A DNA stretch of 64,000 nt from Akebia trifoliata (GCA_017979445.1 CM030716.1:9795974-9859973), one strand, 5' to 3'; positions 34,797-47,740 are shown, counted from the stretch's first letter. Notes: a model not told the origin generated them from the letters alone. Program-made: numbers and translations.

Positions 34797-35096
34797 TATA
34801 TTTCTCTCCATTCTTAGGTGTATCATACCCCAGTTAAATCTCGTGACCCTTGTATATTCATAGTTTCTCACTTACCAACATTCAAATCCTGTTGAACCCT
34901 CCATTAATCACTAATCACTTGCTTGCTTAGCAAAAAAAAAAAAGAAATCCAGAAAAAGTAAATATATAATTGAGAGAGAGAGAGAGAGCAATACTTAGGT
35001 TGTTACGTAGGTAGCATTTGGTTCACTTGGACTTGGTTGCTGATATGGTCAATTACACAAGTTATCGAGGGATCAGTACACATTTAGTAGGGATAT

Positions 35097-35380
35097 ATTA
35101 CATTTGGGAATCCCTATAGTATATCCTCCCATCTCAGCTGCTCGTTTGATGGAGAGCCTCAGACTTCATTTGGGACTCTAGCATTTTCCATGGTTAGCCT
35201 CATCCTTCTCTTCTGTGTTTTTTTTTCGTTTTCCTAAGAAGATCAACTTTAGCCTCATATTCATTACATTCGGGAATCCCTATGAAATATCCTCACATCT
35301 CAGCTGTTTGTTTGATGGAGAGCCTCAAACTTCTTTTGGGATGGCATTATCCTTGGTAAGCCTCACATCCATGCAGCACT
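35097..35380. repeat. Direct duplication, ~110 bp, offset 166 bp
   Basis: ATTACATTTGGGAATCCCTA starts at 35097 and a close copy starts at 35263. Both continue through CATCTCAGCTG and GATGGAGAGCCTCA. The copies are separated by T-rich sequence. Confidence 0.75.
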
Positions 35381-35625
35381 CGTGAAAACACCCTAACAGT
35401 GACTTCTCTAATCTCAAATTATGTTTGTGGCTCTTCAAAATAGGGTTAAGATATAAGGTAAAACGCATAGATTTCTTAGAGAAGACTAGCTAGTTCCTAG
35501 GGATGAGTATACATTTTCTAGGGATCCCTTTTGCTACAGCAGAATTACATCAGTCACTAAGAGCGATGATCAAAACATTGCTCTACTTAATTAGGGATCA
35601 TCTTCATAATAAGTATGAAATTAGG

Positions 35626-36193
35626 GTGATTTATCAAAACATGTGCTGAAAATTGAAAAATTACCAAAATGGCGCACTGTTCATTTTAATTCTGAAATCA
35701 ATAATTTACCATTTTTGGAATTAAAATATATTCGTTAAAGTGAGGGAAAGTATTTATTGTTTTGTAGAAGGGTAGGGCTCCAATCACTCATGAAAAAACA
35801 CATGATCTCTGTCGTGTAAACACAAACGGCTGAGATTTATAAATATCCCAATGATACACATCTTGGAGATACTTATCTCAAGGATAAATCTCAACCATTG
35901 AGATCATGTGTTTTTTTTTCATGAGTCGTAGGATCCTGACTCTTTATGAATAGGAAAACTTTTTTACTATTTTGGTAAAATCTTTTAATTCCGGTATTAA
36001 AAAAAAAAAGAACGTCGATGAAAACGTGTAGGTGCACTATTACACAGTGGGGATTGTAATTTTCCATGAATTTCCCATTTGTCACTCAAACGATTTGAAA
36101 ATGGTACATTTACTGTTTTTGGAATTAAAATGAACAGTGTGTTATTTCAATAAATTTTCAATTTCACTTCACTATGTTGGTAATTTAACCTTG
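35626..36193. mobile_element. MITE family M1, copy split by an M2 element
   Basis: Arms of about 95 bp are inverted. GGGTGATTTATC...GCACTGTTCATTTTAATT opens the left end, and the complement of the same block closes the right end (...GGTAATTTAACC). The centre holds the M2 fold-back at 35786-35926. Confidence 0.65.
35786..35926. mobile_element. Fold-back MITE, family M2 (nested copy)
   Basis: ACTCATGAAAAAACACATGA at the left is inverted at the right (CATGTGTTTTTTTTTCATGAGT). The internal motifs match those of the M2 copies at 27826 and 44741. Confidence 0.7.
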
Positions 36194-36228
36194 ACATTAA
36201 GGATCTTGGTAAGCCTAGCTAAGTATTA

Positions 36229-36390
36229 TTTTTGGCACTAGAAATGGCTAGATCAAGTAAAGGAATAGTCTTGAATCAAAGGAAATATGCTCTTGACATG
36301 TTACAAAGCATTGGCATGTTAAAAAGCAAACCATGCAACTTTCCAATACAACATAATTCATCAGCTTGCAAAGACAAATTGAGATGAATT
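36229..36390 (+). pseudogene. Ty1/copia reverse transcriptase relic
   Basis: The frame reads FLALEMARSSKGIVLNQRKY then ALDMLQSIGMLKSKP, the characteristic end of the copia RT domain. It closes soon after and no LTR or other domain is in view. Confidence 0.8.
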
Positions 36391-36922
36391 GATCAAAGAT
36401 GCATGTGAATATGTACAGACGTTTAGTAGGGGTATTGCTTTATCTCACGATCACTCGACCGGCATAGCTATGAATTCATTTGATGAAGAGTCATTTCTCA
36501 CTACGTGTTCTAATGCATACCAAAACACTAAAGAAAAGATAAAAGACTTCAAGAATAATAACTGTGTTATCATCCTTACTGCCCATTCACTTAGGCTTCT
36601 TTCAAGTCCATTCCTTTGTGATCAGTTGTGATAAGCATACAAGGGGAATCAACCCCCAAATATATGGTACCAAGGCCCTACATAGATGCCGCGGTAGCCA
36701 TGGCAGCTAGTTTGGGAGATTACTGATATATTAGTTTTCTAAACGAAAGATTCCTATATCTAACTTGAAAGCTGTGTGGATTATTTTCTGGAATCTTTTT
36801 GTAATTTAAATATAAAATTCACTTTACTCCCTCCTGCTTCCTCTACTTCTTTTTTATCTTTTTTTGGAGGATATTTAGGTTTTAGAAAGTCTTTACATGG
36901 GAACACTATCATAGAATGCATA

Positions 36923-36925
<3 letters not shown>
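36391..36925. other. Intergenic DNA next to the copia relic
   Basis: An 80-codon open frame at 36389-36631 has no recognisable domain. Nothing else is seen. Confidence 0.4.

Positions 36926-36926
<1 letters not shown>

Positions 36927-37002
<76 letters not shown>
36927..37002. repeat. Compound microsatellite (TG)n then (AG)n
   Basis: (TG)15 at 36927-36956 is followed by ACAG and then an AG run to 37002. Open frames over it are repeat-driven. Confidence 0.95.
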
Positions 37003-37003
<1 letters not shown>

Positions 37004-39403
37004 AACACAGCATACTGCAAAGCATTAAAATGGAAGATATGTGACATTAGTACGAATTGGGGGCCATTTATCCCTTGATCTAAATTTGCTCCATAGAATA
37101 TAAAAACCATCAACAATTAAACTTTCAAAGAAACAAATATTCAACAAATCTGAAGAGAAATGTATACTCCAATCAAATAAAATCCAGTAGATATTTGCTC
37201 CTTAATAATAGCAAATAATCCCATAATTGTTATTTTGCAAGGTGATATTTCAGATCATAACTAGATGAATAAAAAATATTCCAAAGAATGTGAATTTTCA
37301 AATAATAATTCTGTCATTAATATCTGTTTCTTAAATTGCTACCAAAACATCTTCCATATTTGTCTTGACTCCTAAAGATTGTTATCTAAATCAACAACTC
37401 CATATATTATCAACAGAAAACATAAGAGGAATTGAAAAGGAAAAATAAAAAGATGCATACTCAATCTCTACTGATTATAGATTAGAGAGTCAATACTTTT
37501 TCCTAATGAGATTATAATCTCTTTACTTCAAATTATCAATTCTTGCCAAAATTGAAGATTGAAAATATGATCTCTCTATACTCTCAAAGATAATTTGAAA
37601 GAATCAACAATTAGACAAAACCCATTAAGATGGAAAAGAATTTTATTCCAAGAAAAGAAAGCATACATGATCCATGATCCAAAATACCCACCTTTGAAGT
37701 TGAAGTTGCATCACTCATTCCTCCTTCCAAGATAGATGGACATAAAGAGAGAGAGAGAGAGAGAGAACGCTTTTGTTTAGAAAGGTTATTGTGCTCTCTT
37801 CAACAATGGAATCTAAGCTTCATCTCATTAGTCGTCATATATCAGGTATTCTTAGACTTTTTGGGTTTTATTAAAATCTTGTTTTATTGTGAGGTTTAGT
37901 TTCATAGTTAATAATAGTGGAAGACGATGGTCGGACACTCCACCTGTTTCATTATTTGAGGATTTATTATTATAATCTATAGATACAGATGCGACCACTC
38001 TCTTGGACTGTTGGAGATCATGTGACTCTTACAACCTTTTCCTTCTTCCTTCTTTGACAGCTTCTCTCTCTCTCTCTCTCCATCCGTGATTATCTTTATT
38101 GGTTGACCTCTGTTAGTGACTGAACTCATTGTTATATATATAAACAAATTCCACCTTAGTTATTTAACTCATAGAAATGTGATAATCCTCTACTCCAAGA
38201 AGTATGATAGCTAGCATACTCCACATATCTTTCTCACTCCACATGGCTATTTGTGGGCCCAGAGGAGAATCATGATTGTTTTGTGCAGTTTAATTTCGAT
38301 GGGCCTATATAGTGATAATCAACCTAATTAGTATATTTTAATTTTGGGATCCACCAATTTTCATTTAGGGGCTTGAAATATTGGTGTACCCTTTGTTGTT
38401 TGTTTGTTTTTTTTATTGGTTAGTACCCCGTTCACAAAGCCTCTGAAAATAAAAGTTTGAATTCAATGGAAAAAGATATCCTGTCAAGTTAATTTTCTTT
38501 TTCATTTATAGGTACATAGAGGTGAAGAAAACAGTAAACTAATGGGTGGGGTAAGTGGGTCTTGTAGAGTGGATGATATGGCAGACAAAGGAGATAGGGA
38601 ATTTGATAACTATCAAAGTCCCCGAAGTACAGGATCCAGATTCTTAATTCAATCAAGTTAACAGTGGGAAAGGTAGACCCATTTCTTCATTAAGCACACT
38701 AATTTGACCATTGCTTTCAATCTCTGACTTTCCTTCCACATAATAACACTACTTTTATGTCCCTTAGTTCTTATAGTTATTCCCCAATTTTTTTTATGCA
38801 TCATATGATCATCATTAACATTTATTTGGTCTTCATAGTAGAATCTCCATATGGATCACCAATAATTCAAGTTTCCTCTGAAGGTCCCACAACCAAAAAA
38901 AAAATTTGATGGTCGGTGGGCTGAAAATTCGTTCTATGTGGCAAAGTTTTGGAGGGTTGGTGGATCCAAAAATGTGCATCCAGGTTATGAAGCAGAGGTC
39001 TAAAGCTCGAATCCACCTTAGGGGCCATCCGGAGGGATTTATCCTATAATAACCCGTTGTGTGTGGGGGGAGGGCATTACGTGTGTTCTGAAGATTAGTT
39101 GAGTGCTTTAAGAGCTCTAGATACCTTGTTCCAAGAAAAAAAAAAACCTAAATTAAATAAATAATCTCAAAGAAAGCAAAAGGGACACTATACTATAGAT
39201 CTCACCCAAGTCGAGAAAAGCCATATTGAAACTGGTACACAAAGGATGCTTCAAGATGCTAACATATAAGAGGGGGAAATCTTTTCCATTATAACCCACC
39301 ATCGAACGGCCACATATACATGAGGAGGTAGGGGCCACATGATTAGATTAGAGATTATTACAAAAAAAAAAAAGGAAAAATTGCTTTGAGCTGTGTCTTC
39401 GGA
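37003..39403. other. AT-rich intergenic DNA
   Basis: It holds GA/CT microsatellites near 37746-37765 and 38061-38080. A poly-A-ended segment finishing at 39147 contains a box B-like GCTCGAATCC, but no duplication supports calling it a SINE. No gene is seen. Confidence 0.5.
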
Positions 39404-39411
39404 GCTTGGAT

Positions 39412-39640
39412 CATGGTTTTCAAATTCGGTATCGCGTCTCATCTCACTCAGCTCCTATACCGAGTCATCTCAGACGAGTTTTCCGCTACGTTTGAGACGT
39501 CTTGTGAGATAACTCAAAAAATTGAACGTGAGACGTAAAACTCGGTCAAAAAATGACTTTGTGAGTTGGTCTTCGTTCAACTCTGATACCGAGTTAACTT
39601 GGGCGATACGTTTCAGTCTCGGACGAGTTTAAAAACCATG
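39412..39640. mobile_element. hAT-like MITE with 8-bp TSD
   Basis: The inverted ends are CATGGTTTTCAAATTCG and CATGGTTTTTAAACTCG (15 of 17 match). They are flanked by GCTTGGAT on both sides (39404-39411 and 39641-39648). An 8-bp duplication is the hAT hallmark. At 229 bp it has no coding capacity. Confidence 0.85.
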
Positions 39641-39648
39641 GCTTGGAT

Positions 39649-42600
39649 AGAAAAAGTTGTCTAGATTCCTTTTTTTTTTTTTTCTCGAAATTATGACTAG
39701 TAATTTCAGTCTCTTTTTTTCTTTGTTTACTTTTCTTTTCTTTCATGTGAAATTAGTTATGATATGTTTTCAATGTTGTTAACCCCCAATATCCCATGTC
39801 TCAATTATTCTTCACCCTAATTCAAATATCTACAATAAATAATTTGAAAATGGGAAAAGTTAAAAAATATATATATAATAAAAAGATAAAAATTGCAGTT
39901 TGTTGTTAATCATGGTTAAATAATAGGGAATGGGTGAATCACAAATTTCAATGTTGTTGAAGGTTTCACAGGTTTTACCTACACTGTACAAAACAAGGGA
40001 GACATTATAGTGGAGGAAGATTAAAACAAAAACAAAAAAAAAAAAAGGAGAGAAAGAGAAGGAATAGTTGATGCAGATTAAGATAAGTTGTTCCCTTAAG
40101 TCAGCCCCTCATGTTGTCTCATCTTTCTATCATTTTCCCATCCATCCAAGGGTTTACTTTCCAAAGCTTGTTAGATAGAATGTGGACTGCTTGTCTTCAC
40201 ATGAAAGAGTCTTTTTTTTTTTCAAGTATTTGGTAAGTGGCCCCATAAAGAAGAATCAATTTAAAGATTAGGTATATTACTACAGGACACACAAAAAATG
40301 ACTCAATGTTCGTGTGTTGGGTTCAAATTGAAAGAAAGAATTGAGTCCATAATCCCAGGATCATTGGATATTCGATGAACCCACATAAGAAAAATTCCAT
40401 GTGGTACATTCTTTTGGGCCCACCAGTCCCATGAATCCATCTTGCAGTCCTTTGGTAGACCCACACACTAAAAATCAAATAATGATTCCTATGTTAATAG
40501 TTAGCTTTGCTCATTCTATATCATGAATCAGGTTCACAAAAATTAGAGTATCAATTCAAATCCATGACAAAAATGCTCAGCTACAACAGCTAAAAACCAC
40601 TAGTTGATGGTATTAATTACTCGGCCAATTCATAATTATCAAGTTGATCAGGTTTTGGAAATAAGTCATTAAGGGAGAAATTCAATAATCAAAAAAGAAA
40701 AATTGAGAAAAAAATGAATTTAATCGAGTTAGGATTAGGACTTTTTAATTGATCCTACTAACTACTAAGTGGTTTTCTTATATTATATTATGAAATTCCA
40801 ATTAATTAAACAATAATAATAAACCATCAAGTCCCATATTAATTTCATCCACACATAGACAAAATATATCCACAGATCCACAACATATTTAAGGTTTGTA
40901 TTGTTCAAAATATAAAAAAGATTGCAATCATAAATTCAATTTAGAATCCATCAATCGATAAATAATTACCAAATTCAACGGCATTATCATTCTCAGACTC
41001 TCTACTAATAAAATGGTTAGAATGGTCATATAAATGTCATCTTCTCTCGCTAATGCATCTTTTGAGATTGGATGTGGGAAGGTTAAAATTTTATCCAAAC
41101 TGAAATTACACTAAATTATTTAAATATTATCAAAATACTTCTTTCTTTTAATCATGTAATTGCAAATTTCATAAAAGTCATCATTTATTGAAACTGTCGT
41201 GCTTTAATCAATGAAGGAAAAAAATCACAATTAAATCATAAAAATTTTCGTAAGTCGTTCAATTAGACGACTCTGCACCAATACAAAAAAAATGAAAAAA
41301 AATTTGATGGGTCGGTATTTTTTATGCCATGTGGCACTTTTGAATGGTGTGATCATAGAAAATTCAATAATCAGAGGGTCATGTGAGAATTGGCTAAATA
41401 AAAATGGTGTACCAGTGCCAACTAACAAGTTGATTGGAGATTCCAATTTCCAACTTTCCAAGAGCGGATAAGACAAATATTCGAAGGATTAAAGTAATTA
41501 AGAGAGAAGAGAAGAGTCAGTGGGTGAGAGAAGGAAATTGGGTCCTGTGCAGCTAAGAAAATGAGGAATTCCCTTACCCTACGTACCCATAAAAATAATT
41601 TTCATGTTTTGTCTTGTCGCGTGCATGGGGAGTTGACATTTTATTAGAATATCTAATTTGAAAGCCAAAAGAATCTTGGCAAAGAGTTATTGTTGCATTT
41701 TTAATCCCATCATGCATGAAGTGGATGTCTTACGATTATTAAAATTATACTTAAATATATGAAAGAACACATATGTATATAGAGTAAATAGTCTAAAAAT
41801 ATTGTATTTGGTGCAATATCTTAATCTACAAAGTATTATATTGAGAGAAGGATGGGTATCATTCATGTATTCCAGTATAATTATTCTTTTAAGACTAAAA
41901 ATATATTTTAATGTATTTGTTAAAGCTTTGAAATAATCTATATACAACACAATCATTAAAATAAAACAGTACTTCATTTATTAAAAGTATATTGATAATC
42001 AATAGTAAAATGTAAAACAACAAGAACCCGTGATTTTTATGCATCGGGTTAGCAAAATCTAAAATTTTAATGTTTTCAAAAATATCTTTTAAATTAATTT
42101 AATATATACAAAAATGTCATTGCACAGTGACATTAACAACAATATTTTTCATTTCAGAAGAAAAAATAATAATATTTTGAATAATATTTTTTAGAGACTA
42201 GTCCATCTCAAAGGGTGTGAGCATACCCTACCAGATTAAAAATAAATAAATATTTAGTATGTATATGTGACTTTGAAATGAATGTTATAACTTAGGATCT
42301 TGTTCAATATGATCACAACATGAACTATTAGGGATTGAATTCTTTTCAACACTTGGGAACCAGCAAACTAAGGTTTTAAGAGAAAAAAGTTTTTATTATT
42401 GTTTCTTGAAGTTTATGATTAAATGTAATATTTGTTACTTAGTTTATGGATTAATTTTCTTACATGGGTTGGGTAAGGGTTTTGCTATTGATTTGAGAAC
42501 TACTGAAGGATAGGGATTCGCTTAAAAATGTCGAATTGTCTTGGTTTTGTCAATTGCAATTTTTTATTTTTTTTATTGTATTAATGAATGAAAAAAGGAT

Positions 42601-43330
42601 AAATTCTTAATTGACAAGCCTAAGACGAGGCCGAGACAAAAAATCTACCATTAAAGATTTTTTTGACCAAATAAGGAAGATCCAAGAACTTTAAGAAGCA
42701 AATACAAAAGATTTTCTCATTGTGACACTTAATTTTTCTTAGTCATTCACAATTAAGTTTGCTTCCCTCCAAGCACGTGCAATATGCCAATGACAATCAG
42801 AGAGAAAGTGGTTTGCTTTTGTAAACAATGATCCAACTGTCATGGATAATTTCCTTCAATCAAACCTTTGGCAATAAGGAGTGAATTTGTTTCTATTTAT
42901 TGAAAATATATCAAGAAAGAATAATTTCCAATTTAAGTTCATAGAGCTTTTGAAAGTGCAAACGCAATGCAGTGGTAAAGTCTATGAGTAACACTACCAT
43001 GGAATTTAGATCAAAACCCTAAGGAAAATTCTCTTAATCTTTCTCCAAGATTTATGGTGAAAATGATCAAGCAAATGTTATATTTTTCCCAAACTTACAT
43101 GAAGGCATGCAATTCCACTCTAATGTTCAATTCAATTAATGATTCAATAAAATTTTAAATTTCTTAATTTAAAAAAGAAAATTGCATACATTTATTTTTA
43201 GTTGTTGCTCATTTATAATCCAATGAAAATGCCTAAGTAATGCTTCCCCTGTGAATTAATTAGAGATATCCAATATGAAGGATTGAGAGAAGAACAATTT
43301 TGTGATCAAATATTGAATTTCTCTTTAAAA
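39649..43330. other. AT-rich intergenic DNA
   Basis: No gene is seen. A minus-strand stretch near 42740-42900 faintly resembles the end of a LINE RNase H (AWREANLIVND) but is too short to call. Confidence 0.5.
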
Positions 43331-43416
43331 ACATCTAACATACATGAAACGGTACAGAGACTATTAGCATGGCTCCTACGTAAGGATGACATGCACAAAT
43401 CAAGTAAAAAAATGGC
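43331..43416 (+). pseudogene. U6 snRNA pseudogene
   Basis: ACATCTAACATACATGAAACGG, then TACAGAGACTATTAGCATGG, then CTCCTACGTAAGGATGACAT and GCACAAATCAAG follow the U6 snRNA core closely, including the invariant TACAGAGA and AGCATGG blocks. Several substitutions occur (for instance after ACAGAGA). The 5' hairpin is missing and no terminator T run follows, so it is a dead copy. Confidence 0.85.
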
Positions 43417-44024
43417 ATATGTCATTAAAAAGAAAAAATTATTTGAAGAGACCAATGTGGTCTTTTAAGTTCATGTTTTAATATATAAATGATTTATTAA
43501 TACAAAATAGTAGTAGTTTTGAGTTATAAAGAAATCTACGTACCAAAGTCATCATGCTTACTCAATCAAGAGCCCAGCTGTAATGAACCAATCAAATCAT
43601 ACATGACGTCTAGTTTAGGTAAGGTGCAACCCAAAATATCACCCTTCACGTATCCTTACCTACTCAGGGCTGCCCAGGAATTTAAGAGAATTTAAAGATC
43701 AAATTGCCAATACAAGGAATAAATATTTAAATATGTAAGCCTTTATAAAATATCTTTAACTCTTGACTCAACAGATTAGAAGAATAATTACACACACAGA
43801 GGGGGCTTGAGCAAATTCAAGAATGTTTTTCTTTTTAACTTGCTTCCTCTACTAATGAGGTATATTGACATGACTCCTTCTAATCAAATAAAATTTGAGT
43901 TGCCTCCTTGAGCCTTTGAAGTAGGAAAGTCCATGAAAATCTGGTATCTTACGGGAGGAGTTAAGTAGGATTAGGAAGCAATTCATTTGTTTTAAATCTA
44001 AGAAAGCTTATCAGTATATTTCAT
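43417..44024. other. AT-rich intergenic DNA
   Basis: Nothing recognisable. Confidence 0.5.
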
Positions 44025-44147
44025 TGTTTAGGTGCCTAGATTCGATAGGTGGAGTGAATTGGGGATTATACACTGAGAGGGAATATACTGTTTAGGTGCC
44101 TAGATTCGAAAGGTGGAGTGAATTGGGAATTATACACTGAGAGGGAA
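44025..44147. repeat. 64-bp tandem duplication
   Basis: Two nearly identical copies start TGTTTAGGTGCCTAGATTCG at 44025 and 44089 and end ...CACTGAGAGGGAA. Confidence 0.9.
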
Positions 44148-44740
44148 ACTTGTTGGCTTAATCGTTTCGAAAAATAAGCAATCAAATGCATTTTCCACGA
44201 GTCGAAAAATGTTTTTATCTCTAGGACAGCTTTATGGGGAGATTACCTTGACCTCCCTTCCTTTCGTTTTGTAAGACAAGAGTTACCCCCTATTGTATTT
44301 ATTGTTCTAAGGCAATTGTACATGTCGCACTTACCAAAAGAAACTCCAATGTTTAGTTTAAATGTACAATTAAGTTTCTCTTAATCAACGTAAAAATAAA
44401 AATAAAAAAGATAATACCTTTTATCTTGATTTCTAGCGATCGTAATTACTACTCGTAGACACAACTTAGTTTACCATTTTTAGATGTCGGTACCCATATT
44501 GCCTACCTCTTGTGAGAAGATCCTCTCATGGCGAGAAATACCCTCCTACTACTAACCACCCAAAGACAGGCACTCACCTTATATCCAACATGGCTAGACA
44601 CTTGACCTGTGGCCAAAGACCTTCTAATTCCAAATCAATGAGTTGCTTCTGCGGTTAAATACCCCGTCGAAAATCCCTAGACATTTGTTCCAATTATAGC
44701 AATGTATTCTTATTTTTATATGAACGTGATTAGGTTTGAT

Positions 44741-44914
44741 AACTCATGTAAAAGCACATGGATTCGATCATGTAAACACGAAATCTAATGATTAAGATTT
44801 ATGCTCCAAATAAGTACCTACATACCGTATATGTGTTATCAAGATATGCATAAATCTCGATCATTGGATTCTATGTTTACTCGGATGGGAGTATGTGTTT
44901 TTACAGGTGTCGAT
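44741..44914. mobile_element. Fold-back MITE, family M2 (copy 3)
   Basis: AACTCATGTAAAAGCACATG on the left mirrors GTATGTGTTTTTACAGGTGT on the right. Internal AAATCTAATGATTAAGATTTA is matched by the complement of AAATCTCGATCATTGGATTC. A diverged fourth copy appears to follow at 44926-45080. Confidence 0.65.
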
Positions 44915-45080
44915 TGACTGCAATTCATTTACTCAAGAAAAATAAACACAATCTTGATTTTGTAAGCACGAAAAATCCAATGGTAGATAATGTATCCCAA
45001 TAATACATATCCCGTTGATACTTATTTGAAGATAAATTCTGATAGTTGGGTTTTGAGTTGTATTCTTCAATATCATTGTC

Positions 45081-47096
45081 CTTAGTGAGAGTTGCAACAT
45101 GTATACACATTCATATATTCCATAAGCTTTTTTAAATAATTAAACAAACAGAATCAAGACATGAAGCTGTGTGTGGGTTGGCACATGAGTCGCCGCGAAC
45201 AAAGGCATTTAATGAGATCAGAGAGAGAGAGAGAGAAGGAGATAGGTTTGGAGAGAGAGAGATTGTGTGTTTGTGTGTAGAGTATTGTACTGTGTCACAT
45301 GCCCATGTTTTCCGGGCTTTTCTTTCTTGTTATTAACAATTTAATTAACCTTGTTTAACTTAATCTCATCTACTAAAATAGTTTAGACTTTCAAAAAATT
45401 CTGCCAAACAAACCTCTTTCTTCGACAAGCATTCCTCTATCTCCTCAAAAACATTAGTGTCTCTTATCTATGATATAGGGGTGGGGAAGAAATGGTGGGA
45501 AAATAGGTTTTCTGGAAAATATGAATTTTTAGCCTTTTCTCCTTGGCCGAAAAATATTTATCTAGTCAATCCAAGGAAAATGATTTCTTATCTCCTAATG
45601 TTGTTCACTCAGAATTATGCACAAGTGATCCGAAAATTGAATTTAGTGGGTTTGGATCTTTGGAGAAAATGCCAAATTAAAAAAATGGTAGAATATGGTT
45701 TAATTTCCCCTTGACCCAACATTACCGGACTGACCCGAATTTATGTATGATTTCTCCAAATCTAGGGATGTTTCTAAGGAAAATATGATTTTTCATGGTT
45801 TTATTTCTTATTTCCAAGAAGTAAATCTCTGCTGAGAGAATACAATTTGCAATCGTTCATGGGAAAATCATTTTCTTAATTCCCATTGAAAATAGATTTT
45901 CCATGACAGAAAAAATTGAGGTCGACTCTTTCATTTTGAGCGCAAACCAAACTGATAATTTTTTGCCAGAATCTGATTTTCCATGTGTAATAAAACATTG
46001 GCAAACGATTTTCTGATAAAGCACAAAGCAAAATATTCTCATGGATTTTCCCAATTTATCCTATGGGCTTTTATATGCAATTAGTATGGGCTACGTAGGT
46101 TACATTTAAAGGCCCATTATCTGGGCTCAATCTTTAATGTAAGGCCCATTTGATTGATGATCATTGGTTAGAATTAGCTTCTTACAAAAATAAGGTTTGT
46201 CCAATAAAGCTAATGGTACGGTCCATGGATTTATTCTCGGGCTAGGCTGGCCCCATGCATTTGACCATTAACATTCTTTGTTATCTAAACTATTTAGGAG
46301 ATCTTTTTTCTACTAAAAATAAAATTTTAAATTTTAAAAAAATAAAATAAAATTTGTCCAAAGGGACCATTTTCATTATTTGATAGATAGAAATGATTAC
46401 ATCATCTGATCAAGCTGATTTATTCTCGTGTCACCTAAACAATTGAGGGCCCACTAGATCAATTATTGTGTATTTGATCATGTAGTTATATATATATATG
46501 AAGGGTATTATTTATGATAAGGGAATGATTGAAAGTTCTTGCAGAGTTGAACTATTATAATTACATAATATTACCACATCATAAAAATATGAATGTACCC
46601 TATAAGTAATATAAAATCATAGCATAAGTGATTGAGAATTTGTGACTCTAGCATTTCTATTCACTAATGGGGTGTGATTTTATAACAAAATCACTTATGG
46701 GGTTTATGTATACCTTTATGGTGTGGTAATATCACTGCACTATATTATAGCAAGGGTATCAGCGGTCATTTGGGAAAAATAAAAGAATATTTTTTTTTTT
46801 TTTTTTTTAAACCATGAACACAATAATCTGATTGATGATTTGTAACCATTGGATATGAGAAATTTTGATCGTGTTAGAAGCTCGAATGTTTTGTCCCAGT
46901 TATGGTTTTATGGAAAATGCTCGTATTCAATGATCAATCACCAATCAAGCTCACTTTTGTGCAACATCCCAAAAAGGGAGGCAAAATTCCATGTAGTCCG
47001 AAGACAAGAAGAGGAGCATTGTCATGTAATTGTGAGCAAACACCTCATATTTCAACTTTTGAAAATGATAAGATACAGAATCTAATGAACTTTCAC
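45081..47096. other. AT-rich intergenic DNA
   Basis: It includes GA microsatellites (45220-45262) and a segment at 45480-46050 with many GGAAAAT/ATTTTCC motifs in both orientations, perhaps an old fold-back. Two overlapping open frames at 46849-47162 have no recognisable domain. Confidence 0.45.
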
Positions 47097-47105
47097 CTTA
47101 TTAAT

Positions 47106-47740
47106 AGGGCTGCAACTCGGGCGGGTGGGTTGGAGATCAACCCGTGCCCAACCCACACTTGACAAACACTAACCTGTGCCTGTGACCAACCGGACATGGG
47201 GCATAAAATGCTCAACCCATGCCCAAACCAAGTTGGGTTGGCTCATTCCTCATTAATACTAGACAATTTAATAATAATAATAATGATTTATAATAAGATA
47301 AGTGGTATGTTAAAAAATAGAGTCGTGATGGGGTGACACAAACGGAGACACAAAGGTAACAAAATGATGTGGGGTTGCGCACAGTACCACAGATGCTTTT
47401 CCGCGAGAAACAAGTAAAAATCATCTATGGTTATAGGCGTGCCACATCATTTTTGTCACCTTTGTGACTCCGTTTGTCATTCCTGCATTTCCCTAAAAAA
47501 TATATAATATTCACAAATATTTACCCTAAAGATGATAATGATTGACTAAAGTTTGAAATGTGAGTTGAGACAAAAACAATGATATTTAAAATTATAATCA
47601 TATTAAGTTTGGTTTCGGGCAATCTGATGTCCATACCCGAAACCAACCCGATTTCATTCGGTCAATTATTTTTTTGCCTAAACACGACCCAAGGTTGGGT
47701 TGAATCGGGTTTGTTTTGGCCCACCCAAGTTGCAGTCATA
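47106..47740. mobile_element. Mutator-like MITE with nested second MITE
   Basis: The ends read AGGGCTGCAACTCGGGCGGG and, inverted, TATGACTGCAACTTGGGTGG. They are flanked by CTTATTAAT (47097-47105) and CTTATCAAT (47741-47749), a 9-bp duplication with one mismatch as made by Mutator-like elements. Further inverted matches include AACCCAACC-type blocks. Confidence 0.7.
47325..47495. mobile_element. Small fold-back nested in the Mutator-like MITE
   Basis: Arms of about 55 bp are inverted. AAACGGAGACACAAAGGTAA on the left matches the complement of CACCTTTGTGACTCCGTTTG on the right, followed on both sides by ATGATGTGG-type sequence. Confidence 0.75.

Noticed and set aside
36776..37116. Open frames of about 100 codons on both strands near 36.9 kb
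   Set aside because: Most of their length is the TG/AG microsatellite.
38930..39147. Possible second SINE with poly-A end and a box B-like GCTCGAATCC
   Set aside because: No clear box A and no target-site duplication. It differs from the SINE at 33037.
42740..42900. Minus-strand LINE RNase H-like stretch (AWREANLIVND)
   Set aside because: One short motif with no flanking LINE domain and no A tail; too weak to annotate.
46849..47162. Two overlapping + strand frames of 78 and 86 codons
   Set aside because: They look superficially coding (Cys- and Lys-rich), but no family is recognised, no splice partner is seen, and one runs into the Mutator-like MITE.
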